From assembly GCF_003063625.1 (NCBI RefSeq), contig NZ_CP026604.1, forward strand, positions 1-64,000: a stretch of 64,000 nt of DNA. Reading direction: 5' to 3'. This document shows positions 45,385-54,400 of the stretch, one piece after another. The stretch's first letter is position 1. The number at the start of each line of letters is the position of its first letter. The position numbers and the translations under genes are program-made. The notes beneath the pieces were generated by a model. The model saw nothing but the letters and a program-made list of their open reading frames with translations, was not told the DNA's origin and searched no databases. This DNA comes from Saccharobesus litoralis (lineage in GTDB: Bacteria > Pseudomonadota > Gammaproteobacteria > Enterobacterales > Alteromonadaceae).

Positions 45385-45439
45385 TCGATTTGCGCTTAAC
45401 TGTTACAGCAATCTATTACAGTAACTCAATTTGACTAAG

Positions 45440-45456
45440 TGCGACAATATGTCGCA
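45440..45456. promoter_or_regulatory. RegA/RegR-type binding-site candidate
   Basis: TGCGACA-ATA-TGTCGCA is a perfect hyphenated palindrome. The inner GCGACAATATGTCGC agrees at 14 of 15 positions with the RegR box of Bradyrhizobium as I recall it, GNGRCRTTNNGNCGC. It is 63 bp before the His/Met-rich protein gene and ahead of the RegB/RegA-like pair, so it is a plausible autoregulatory site. Confidence 0.5.
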
Positions 45457-45518
45457 TGTTTTAATCTATTTCCGTGCTCTAAAATAGTAAGTCATGATGA
45501 TTTACTATTTACCGCTAA

Positions 45519-46628
45519 ATGAAGCACATTCTTAAGCAAACCGTTTTTTGTGTATTTGTCTCTTTATCTTTCAATAATGCCGTCATTGCAGCTAATAACT
45601 CGCATCAAGGGCATCAGCACAACAACAAGCCGCACCACCAACATAACAAGCACCAGCATATGGACCATAGTCAACATTCAGTTGTAAGCCAAGCACCAAT
45701 CAGTGTGATGGCTGATCATTTACATCATAAAGATGGCTGGATGTTTTCATATCGTTATATGGATATGAAAATGTCTGGTTTACAACAAGGCAAAGATGAC
45801 ATTTCACATAGTGATGCTTTACAAAAGTACATGATGCTTCCTAAAAATATGCAAATGAAAATGCATATGTTTGGACTTATGTATGGCTGGAGCGACGAAG
45901 TGACTTTGATGTTGATGACGCATTATTTAAGTAATGATATGGATAGTGTTATGCGTATGAATAACTCAGCGCAAAACCACGGGCATATGGCTGACATGAA
46001 CATGCCAATGATGTTTTCTACGTCGAGTTCTGGCCTTGGTGACAGTAAGGCCTTAGTCTTGGTTAACTTGGTAGGAACGGCAGATTATCGTATTCATTAT
46101 CAATTTGGTTTGAGTTTACCTACAGGTGATATTGATCAAACGGCGCAAACGCCTATGCATCAGCATGCTATGCTGGGGTATCCTATGCAGCTAGGGACTG
46201 GCACGTACAATGTGCTAGGTGGAGTGACGGGAGTGTGGCAATATCAGCAATTGCAGTTGGGATCGCAACTGAATTTCGATTCGCCATTATCGGACAATGA
46301 ACAAAATTATAAGCCGGGTCGAGAATGGCGTTGGCATAATTGGGCTGGTTATCAAATTACGCAATGCTTAAATATGACTTTACGGCTTACTTGGTTAGAT
46401 AAAGCTAATTACTCTGGGCAAGATCCGCGATTAAATCCTATGATGATGCCAACGGCTGATCCTAGTGCAAGAGGCTTTGAGCAAATTGATATAGGGCTAG
46501 GTGTCAATTACCAGATAGGTCAACATAGGTTGTCTGCTGAATGGAGCGAGGCAAGTCAATTAAAGGTTGATGGCATGCAAATGGCTAATCGTGAACAATT
46601 AGTATTTGCTTGGCAATTATCTTTTTGA
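45519..46628 (+). CDS. His/Met-rich outer-membrane barrel protein, probably metal related
   Basis: A 369-residue exported protein: signal peptide 1-24, then a His-rich stretch (more than 15 His in residues 29-55) and many Met residues (KMQMKMHMF, DMNMPMMF). The rest alternates as a beta-barrel and ends with Phe (FAWQLSF), as outer-membrane barrels do; it resembles the MetA/phenol-degradation transporter-like family. The His/Met richness points to copper binding or export. It sits 112 bp before the RegB/RegA-like genes and may be their target. The function is an inference from composition. Confidence 0.72.
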   Translation: MKHILKQTVFCVFVSLSFNNAVIAANNSHQGHQHNNKPHHQHNKHQHMDHSQHSVVSQAPISVMADHLHHKDGWMFSYRYMDMKMSGLQQGKDDISHSDALQKYMMLPKNMQMKMHMFGLMYGWSDEVTLMLMTHYLSNDMDSVMRMNNSAQNHGHMADMNMPMMFSTSSSGLGDSKALVLVNLVGTADYRIHYQFGLSLPTGDIDQTAQTPMHQHAMLGYPMQLGTGTYNVLGGVTGVWQYQQLQLGSQLNFDSPLSDNEQNYKPGREWRWHNWAGYQITQCLNMTLRLTWLDKANYSGQDPRLNPMMMPTADPSARGFEQIDIGLGVNYQIGQHRLSAEWSEASQLKVDGMQMANREQLVFAWQLSF

Positions 46629-46740
46629 TCTCTCACGATTCAGTGCGTAGAAAAATTGTTACGTATATACTGATTTAACAGTTAATGCGTACAATAGGCT
46701 GTGTAAAGCCCAGCTCGAATGATAAACGCCCTCTAAATTA

Positions 46741-48003
46741 ATGTTTAAGCAATTTAATAAAAACCTTTTTTCTTTGATATTGCCTTGGTCAATCTTATTG
46801 GCTGCATGTTTGGCTGTGTTGATTTGGGGGCAAAGGCAATCATTTGAGCTCTGGTCGGGTATTATTGTTTATGCTGCGGTATTGGCTATTTTTTCTTTAG
46901 GGCGACGTTTTTATCAAGTCACTAGCACTGACTTAGATAGCATAAAATCAGCAAGCCAAATTTTTAATGCTGTGCTGCCGTATTGGGTTGATTTGACGTT
47001 TTACGCTTATTTATTGTTTTTTCATGGTGGCGCTAGCAGTGGTGCCGTTTCTGTTTTATTTATTCCTGTTATTAGTGCCGCGACGCAAACTCACTGGCGG
47101 GCAGCTTGGTTAGTTTGTTTAGCCGCTGTGGCGATTTATACCTTTCTGATGTGGCAAGGAGTTGCTGAACACTTCCATCATTATTCTGATAATTTCACCC
47201 AGCACCTTGCCGGCATGTGGTTAACTTTTGTCGTGAGTGCCCTGTTAATGACTTGGTTCTTGACCAACCAAAAACGCATGCTGTTAAAGCAGAATAAAAC
47301 CATTAATCAGCTAAAAGAGCGTCAACTGCGCGATGAGCAAATTTTGGCGGTAGCGACCAGTGCAGCTAATGCCGCTCATACGTTAGCGACACCGCTTTCA
47401 ACCGCTAACTTACTCGTAGGTGAATTAAAAGAAGATATCAAACACAATATGCTGGATGACTTGCAACAGCAACTTGATGTTTGCTCGAACGCGGTACGTC
47501 AGATCGCACAAAGTGCTAAGCAAGCTAAACCAGAGCAATTGTCGTTGGCGACAGCCTCAAGCTATGTTGAAAAGGCGTTAGAATATTGGTGGGTTAGCTG
47601 TAATGAAATTCGCTATCACATTAATATGGATAATTTACTTACAACTAGCGATCAGCCTGTGTATATTAAAGTCGATTTAAATTTACAAAGCTCGTTTTAC
47701 AATTTATTTGAAAATGCCGCGCGTGCCAGTTTGGCTAATCAGCACGACTTGATTGAAATTAATGTATATCAAGAGAATGATTGGCTAGTTGTAAATATTG
47801 ACGATTATGGCTTGGGTATACCCGAGGAATTAACACAAAAACTAGGCCAGCAGGTTGTGCCAAGTGAGCAAGGTATGGGGATAGGGTTAGCTTTAGCTAA
47901 TGCCACAATTGAGCGTTTAGGCGGTGAGCTGCAATTGATTAACCGGCCTGATGGAACGCGAAGTCAAGTCCGCTTGCCTATCATTGCGCAGGCTGTTGTT
48001 TAG
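46741..48003 (+). CDS. Sensor histidine kinase, RegB/PrrB-like
   Basis: A 420-residue kinase with a compact membrane domain of about five or six helices (residues 13-180) and no large periplasmic loop. H-box is AANAAHTLATPLSTANLL with His213, in the H-x-L-x-T-P-L form of RegB. ATPase motifs: NLFENAARAS, DDYGLGI and GMGIGLALAN. RegB binds quinone near GGxxNPF; here the same spot reads HGGASSGAV, so the quinone site is altered. The next gene starts directly after the stop, so the two form a redox two-component pair. Confidence 0.88.
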   Translation: MFKQFNKNLFSLILPWSILLAACLAVLIWGQRQSFELWSGIIVYAAVLAIFSLGRRFYQVTSTDLDSIKSASQIFNAVLPYWVDLTFYAYLLFFHGGASSGAVSVLFIPVISAATQTHWRAAWLVCLAAVAIYTFLMWQGVAEHFHHYSDNFTQHLAGMWLTFVVSALLMTWFLTNQKRMLLKQNKTINQLKERQLRDEQILAVATSAANAAHTLATPLSTANLLVGELKEDIKHNMLDDLQQQLDVCSNAVRQIAQSAKQAKPEQLSLATASSYVEKALEYWWVSCNEIRYHINMDNLLTTSDQPVYIKVDLNLQSSFYNLFENAARASLANQHDLIEINVYQENDWLVVNIDDYGLGIPEELTQKLGQQVVPSEQGMGIGLALANATIERLGGELQLINRPDGTRSQVRLPIIAQAVV

Positions 48004-48555
48004 ATGATAATGACTGAAAAAAAACTGTTATTGTTAGAAGATGATGAGGTTTATGCGAATGTACTCAGTCGGCAATTGACTCGTAAAGGCTATCAGGTGA
48101 CTCATTTGGCAACAGCAACGGATTTAGTCGCTACTTGCGAGTTGTTAAAACCTAATATTTTGTTACTTGATATGAACTTAGGGCAGTCTTCTTCGTTACC
48201 TTATATTGCCGAGGTGCGTCGACTATTACCCAAAGCGAAAATAATTATTGTTACGGGTTTTGCGAGTATCAGTTCAACAGTGACCGCGATTAAAGCAGGG
48301 GCTGATAATTATTTACCTAAGCCGATTGATTTAGCTTTACTATTAAATGAAATTGAGTCAGTTAAGGTTGTTGAACAGTCCAATGATACGCTTGCTTATT
48401 CAGAACAGCGTTTGTCGCCGGAGCGCTTAGAATGGGAATACATACAAAAGGTATTAGCAGAGAACGACGGCAACATTTCTATTACCGCCCGCCAACTCAA
48501 TATGCACAGACGAACATTACAGCGCAAGCTGAGTAAAAAACCGAACCCAGTTTAA
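48004..48555 (+). CDS. Response regulator, RegA/PrrA-like
   Basis: A 183-residue regulator (ATG 48004, or 48010 two codons later). Receiver domain: acidic pocket LLLLEDDE, phospho-acceptor Asp56 in ILLLDMNLG, Thr in IIVTGFAS, Lys in NYLPKPID. The C-terminus is a Fis-type helix-turn-helix ending GNISITARQLNMHRRTLQRKL, the hallmark of RegA/PrrA/ActR/RoxR. It pairs with the upstream kinase. Predicted to bind the GCGACA-ATA-TGTCGC site at 45440. The 3' end overlaps the convergent patatin gene by 4 bp. Confidence 0.92.
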   Translation: MIMTEKKLLLLEDDEVYANVLSRQLTRKGYQVTHLATATDLVATCELLKPNILLLDMNLGQSSSLPYIAEVRRLLPKAKIIIVTGFASISSTVTAIKAGADNYLPKPIDLALLLNEIESVKVVEQSNDTLAYSEQRLSPERLEWEYIQKVLAENDGNISITARQLNMHRRTLQRKLSKKPNPV

Positions 48556-49703
48556 ACGTCTATTTCGAGAAACGTTTTAATGCTGTCTAACTGAGCTAAA
48601 CCATCATGAAAGCCTAACTCGATTAATTCGCGTGTATAGGCTTTTTCGAACAATAGATAACTCACAATACTGGATTCAGAACGTGCATTTATGCCTATGC
48701 TACGCAGCATGGTTTTAATTGCGTAGGGCATTTCGTGATAATGCTTGTGGGCAATTCGATTAAAGCTTTTGCTCGGACGAATGAGCATGGTTTCAATTTT
48801 TTTTAAGCCAAGCTGTTGCTGATTTTCTGGCGGAACATAGTCCAGTGTTTTATTAATACGCTGTAAGCGTTCAAGATCGGCGTTCAATGCTTCGTTGAAA
48901 ATAGTATCAAGTAAATGGCCAACAATACCGCCTACACCCGGTGGGTTGGTATGTTGAATATTATGAGCCGAAGGTTTGTTACTTTGGGCTAAGCCGATAA
49001 TCAATATTTTGTCTGCGCCTAAATGCACCGGTGGGCTTAGTGGAGCTAACTGATGTAACGAGCCGTCACCAAAATGTTCGTGCTGGATCTCAATACTCGG
49101 AAATATCATGGGGATCGCAGAAGACGCCATGAGATGTTCAACATTGATCATGCATTTTTGGCCGCGCCTTTTAGAGCGGTGCCAAGTTTGAATATCTTTG
49201 TCTGCTTGAAAAAAACAGACCGACTCGCCTGTACTGTAACTCGATGCCGTAGTTGATAGCGCCCGTAAATAACCATTAAGTAAATTTTGGTCAATACGTT
49301 TAAAGTCGAGCAGTTTGGTTAATAACAAGCGCAGAGGAACATTATTAAATAGGCTAACGGCACGAGGTATTGCATATTCAGCTTGAGTCCCTGCCAGCAT
49401 GGTTCGCATAAAATGGCGAGTTGCACCTACCCAATCACTTTTATATACCTGATCAGTCGTAAAGTTTTTCCATACCCATTCGAGTTTTTTAACCCCAAGA
49501 TGGTAGCAAGAGGCGTAGCATGCTAGTGCTGTCGAGTTGATGGCCCCAGCAGATGTTCCGCAAACGATAGGAAAAGGCAGACCGTAATTGCGTGGAATAG
49601 CCGTCGATATCGCTTTTAGCACACCGACTTGATAGGCTGCACGCGCACCGCCGCCCGATAAGACCAGCCCAATATGATTTTTAGCATGATGTTTTTCAGT
49701 CAT
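48552..49703 (-). CDS. Patatin-like phospholipase
   Basis: A 383-residue patatin-family lipid acyl hydrolase. Oxyanion hole GLVLSGGGARAAYQVGVL, nucleophile elbow GTSAGAI with Ser51, and catalytic Asp in GDGSLHQLAPLSPPVHLGAD complete the Ser-Asp dyad. It is close to RssA/YchK-type proteins, with a longer C-terminal helical part ending in a charged tail. No signal, so cytosolic. Convergent with, and overlapping by 4 bp, the response regulator gene. Confidence 0.9.
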   Translation of the reverse strand: MTEKHHAKNHIGLVLSGGGARAAYQVGVLKAISTAIPRNYGLPFPIVCGTSAGAINSTALACYASCYHLGVKKLEWVWKNFTTDQVYKSDWVGATRHFMRTMLAGTQAEYAIPRAVSLFNNVPLRLLLTKLLDFKRIDQNLLNGYLRALSTTASSYSTGESVCFFQADKDIQTWHRSKRRGQKCMINVEHLMASSAIPMIFPSIEIQHEHFGDGSLHQLAPLSPPVHLGADKILIIGLAQSNKPSAHNIQHTNPPGVGGIVGHLLDTIFNEALNADLERLQRINKTLDYVPPENQQQLGLKKIETMLIRPSKSFNRIAHKHYHEMPYAIKTMLRSIGINARSESSIVSYLLFEKAYTRELIELGFHDGLAQLDSIKTFLEIDV

Positions 49704-49909
49704 TCGGCCACAATTATTTAGTTAGCGTTACATATGCTTGTTGAATGTCATTTAACGCGGGGTAAAGCGCTGAAATAAAACCAGTTATTTTTGTTTTAAG
49801 TGTAGACAAGGTTTATTCAATTAGGCTAATTAAAAGTGTTAAGTATCGGCAAAGAAGGGAGTTACGGATAATTTAGACTACCCGTAACTCACATTATATA
49901 TGCTTGAAA

Positions 49910-51244
49910 TTAATCTTTCGCAAAGCGGAGAGTTTCTTCTTTTAGCCCAGCATTCGGGTCATTAAATACAGCTTCGTCAAGCTCACCTTCTGATTTAGCA
50001 ACCACGCAGGTAACCATACAATCGCCTGTTACATTGACCGCGGTTCTGATCATATCGAGTAAGCGGTCGACGCCGATAATAAGTGCTATCCCTTCTACGG
50101 GTAATCCCACTTGCTGTAAAACCATAGCTAGCATGATTAAGCCAACGCCGGGTACACCCGCTGTACCAATTGAAGCTAAAGTTGCCGTTAGTACCACCAT
50201 TAAATAGTCGTTGAGTGTTAAGTCGATTGCAAAAAATTGCGCTATAAACACAGTGGCAACACCTTGCATAATGGCTGTGCCATCCATGTTTATTGTTGAT
50301 CCTAATGGCACGGTGAATGAAGCCGTAGAGTTTTTAGCTCCAAGTTTATGGGTAGCGGTTTCCATGGTGACAGGTAATGTTGCACTTGAGCTTGCTGTAC
50401 CAAAAGCAAACATTGCTGCTTCACGCATTTTTACTAAAAAGATAACAGGGTTAAGACGCGTTAATATTTTAAGCAGAATAGGGTAGGTAACAAATGCGTG
50501 GATCAATAGAACAAATACCACTAATCCAAAATACTTAACGAGATTCCAAATTTTATCTAGCTCAATATAAGTGAATAGCTTAGCTAATAAAAAGAACACG
50601 CCATAGGGTGCTAGATTCATTAATATACTGACAATACGCATGATCACTTTGTTTAAGTCATCAAATATTTGCGCCATACGCTTACCTTCTTCACCAATCA
50701 GGGCAATAGCAATGCCAAATAATAAGGCGAATACAATAATTTGTAGCATGTTGCCTTTGGCCATGGCGTCGATCGGGTTGGTAGGCACAATATTGACTAA
50801 GGTATCAACTAAGGAAGGCGCTTGTTTTGCAGCAAAGCCAACGTCAGGTTGCGCATCAATGCCGGCTCCAGGTTGAAAAATAATAGCTAAGGTTAACGCT
50901 ACGGTAATGGCAATAGCTGTGGTTGCGACATACAACAATACGCTTTTCCCCCCTAAGCGTCCTAACTTTTGTGGATCAGTTAATGAGCAAGTACCACATA
51001 CGAGAGAAACAAAGACTAAAGGGACAACCAACATTTTTAATGAGTTAATAAAAATTTGCCCACCACCGTGAAAAATAAAGTCGACAAAAACAGCCTTGGT
51101 TGAAAAATCCATAAAACCCAGTGGAATGATAAAGTCTGAGGTTTTCGATATACCTAAAATGAGTTGGAAAAATAAGCCGGTCGCAATACCAACAAACATG
51201 CCCATGAATATCTTAAAAGTGAGGCTAGATGTGTCGAGTTTCAA
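49910..51244 (-). CDS. Dicarboxylate/amino acid:cation symporter (DAACS family)
   Basis: A 444-residue GltP/DctA-type transporter: eight transmembrane helices plus two re-entrant hairpins. The serine-rich hairpin AFGTASSSATLPVTMETA, then the Na/substrate motif GSTINMDGTAIMQG, and ATLASIGTAGVPGVGLIML are diagnostic. The start is a TTG at 51244 with GGGG upstream; the next Met is already inside the first helix. Takes up glutamate, aspartate or C4-dicarboxylates with Na or H; which one cannot be told. Single gene. Confidence 0.92.
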   Translation of the reverse strand: MKLDTSSLTFKIFMGMFVGIATGLFFQLILGISKTSDFIIPLGFMDFSTKAVFVDFIFHGGGQIFINSLKMLVVPLVFVSLVCGTCSLTDPQKLGRLGGKSVLLYVATTAIAITVALTLAIIFQPGAGIDAQPDVGFAAKQAPSLVDTLVNIVPTNPIDAMAKGNMLQIIVFALLFGIAIALIGEEGKRMAQIFDDLNKVIMRIVSILMNLAPYGVFFLLAKLFTYIELDKIWNLVKYFGLVVFVLLIHAFVTYPILLKILTRLNPVIFLVKMREAAMFAFGTASSSATLPVTMETATHKLGAKNSTASFTVPLGSTINMDGTAIMQGVATVFIAQFFAIDLTLNDYLMVVLTATLASIGTAGVPGVGLIMLAMVLQQVGLPVEGIALIIGVDRLLDMIRTAVNVTGDCMVTCVVAKSEGELDEAVFNDPNAGLKEETLRFAKD

Positions 51245-51461
51245 AGTTTTCCCCTTTTGTTATTGTAATTTTGCTGATTCTCATAAGTTATTGTAGAGAA
51301 TAGCGATATTTGTGTCTTTAATTAATTGTTAAGACACATTATATTTGCCTGTAATCAGTGTAAATGCTGGGCTATACTCAGGTCTAATTTCAGCAAGATC
51401 GGCAAAGTATAGAAACTTGGCTTAATCCAGCGCCTAAATAATTATAACGATGGAGTGCAAC

Positions 51462-54400
51462 ATGCCCATTCTCCGACTCTACTGGTTGGTTTCTTTTTTC
51501 TCACTATTTCTCGTTGCCTGTGGTGGTGGCGGTAGCATAGATAACGGCAGTGGTAATCAGCAAAAACTTGAAGAGTACGCATTAACGGTTGCTTTTACAG
51601 GTAGCGATGTGGTGACTCCACAGCAATCAGCCACAGTCAATGCGACCTTATTGCATAATGGCACACCAGTATCGGGGCAAATTATTACATTTTCCACTGC
51701 AGACGCTGGAACTTTAGATCCGGTATCAGGTAAAAAAGTTACCGATACCAATGGTGTTGCGTCTATCACTTTGCAATCGGGGACTGTTGCTGGTGCAGGT
51801 ACAATTACCGCCACGTTTGACTTAGGTGAAGGCTTAACTAAAACGGCCAGTGATAATTTTGAAGTGCAATTGCCTGCTTCATACTCGTTAACCGCTCGGT
51901 TAGTTGAACTTAATGACGGTTCAACACCGTTAGAAACATTAGAAAAAGACAATCCAGGCCTAATTCTTGTTGAGTTGAAGAAAACAGAAAACGGGGTTGA
52001 AGAAGTCGTTAAAGGCGAAAGAATCACCATCACACTGGATGGCTCCGTTGGTCTATTAGATTCACCAACAGGAACAGTGTTAACGGACTCTACTGGTATG
52101 GCTCAATTAGGCATAACGGCAGGCGAAGTTGCAGGCGCAGGTGTTATTAATTTAAGTTTTGCAAAAGATTCTGAAACCGCGACAAGCTTTATCAATTTTA
52201 GAACTAAAGGTGATGGTGAACCCGCTGCCGGTGGTGGTAATACACTGGTTTTATATTTGACTGACGATGGCAAATTAGAGGACAGCAATAACGATGGCGT
52301 GATTGATACCGTTAGCGCGTTATCGCATTCATCCCCTATCTATGCGGTTGCCAAATTGACTGATAGTGATGGCGCAGTTGTTAATGGCGAGATCATTAGA
52401 TTTTCGTTAGGAACCGATAGTTTTGCTGGAAAGTTAGTGGATTTTGAAGATTTTTCTAAAGAGTCGACAGGCGATGTATTAACTAAAGACACGGGTATTG
52501 CAGTTGTCGCCCTCACCGCTGGTGATGTTAAAACTGCCGGTACGATCACAGCATCATTTGATACCTTAACAACACAGAAATCATTTACATCGGCAGGTGA
52601 TCAGCCAATAGGATTTGCAATGACAGTTAAGGTTGCAAAAGCTGATGATGAAAATGTGAAAGTTAATACCATTACTCCAACTACACCGGCGCAAATAATA
52701 ATTGAAATTCAAGAAAACGGTATAGGTTTAGCGGATCAAATCGTAACGCTTGGTACTTCGATAGGATATTTACCTAAGACTCAACTGTTGACTGATTCCG
52801 ACGGTAAAGTATCGACGAGTATCGAAGTCGGTGAAACGGAAGGCGTGGGTACATTGACGGTGATTTCGCGAGAAGTGTCTAAAACTGTCAATCTTATTAC
52901 CCAAGGTACTCAGGTATTACCGACTACAGAGGGATTCAACCTTAGTGTTAAGTTAGTAGATGATGAAGATGAAAACACCGAAATTACTAATATATCTAAA
53001 AGTATTTCAGGTGTGTTAATTGCAACGTTGACCGACAAAGCTGGGAATGTTCAAAAAAACAAAGTGGTTAACTTTTCAACGACTATCGGCAATTTAGCCC
53101 CGAGTTCAGGATCCGCTTTGACCAATGCAAATGGTGTGGCATCAATTGCTTTATCGGCGGGAACAATACCCGGAGCCGGTACTGTGACAGCAGTGTACCA
53201 AAATACAGAGGACAAGGTTTCATTTAGTACCGAAGGTAATGCTGTTGCCGTTGAATCAGGAACGGCTGTGAGTGCTGAGCTATTTTACTGCTCGGTAGAA
53301 AAAGTCACAGGTGATAGCTTTGATGATTGTTCTTTGACTACTCAGGTATTAGGTGATTTACCGTCATACTTACTAGTGAAAATCACTAATGATGGTGCAC
53401 CAATTGATAACGGTTTAGTTTCGGTTTCCAGTAATAATTCAGCAGTTGAAATTGAGCCTAGATTAAGAGAGTTAGAATCCAACGAAAAAGGCGAAGCCGT
53501 ATTTAAGTTAAAAGGTAAGTCAGACGAAACTGACACTATTGTTGTTCGACATGGTGACGCTGAAGATACGGTGACGGTTAGTGTCACTAAGTTTAGTAAG
53601 GTAATATCGGCCAACATTTATCGATGCCCATCAACTTGGTCGGAAGTTGCAGATTCGTCTTTAAGCACTTGTACCATTACTAATACGATTATTAGAGGGG
53701 ACAGTGAGCGTTATATTCTGTTAACACAGTTAGAGAATATTCGCCAAGGTACTTCATTAGAAAACTTTGTCATTTCCCCAAATACAGGGTTAACAGGTGA
53801 AACTAAAAATACTAATGCATCAGGTATTGCGTTATTTGAATTAGATGAGCCTAGCCAAGATGATGAATTTAAAGTCTTTGTTGATAATATTTTAGGTTTA
53901 TCTACAGATGTATCATATTCTGCTGATTTAGGGGCAGAGCCAGAAGTATTAACCTTAGATTTAGCTCTGTATCAAGCGTTAGACAATGGTGATACACCTA
54001 TCACTAAAATCAATAGAATTTCTGATAAAGAAAATATTGTCGGTTCATTAAGAGCGTGTTTAGTTAACGCCAAAGGTGTTCGACAGCCTAATAGAACAGT
54101 TAGCTTTTCCACTTCTTTAGGTGAATTATCTCCGGTTAGCGGCACAGCTTTGACTTCTGACGACGAAACTAATGCGGATTTATATGGTTGTGCTGTAGTG
54201 AGTATTTCTGCAGGAACCATTGAAGGAGCCGGAACTGCAACTGCCACGTATCAAAACTCTACTGCAGATGTTTCATTTGCCACAGCAGGAGATGATAGTT
54301 CTGGGCCTGAGCCAATTGATTTTGATTTAACCCTTTATGGTTGTGTTTTCTCAGATCCGTCAAGTATTCCTGATGGCTGTGCAGAAGTGCAGGATATTAG

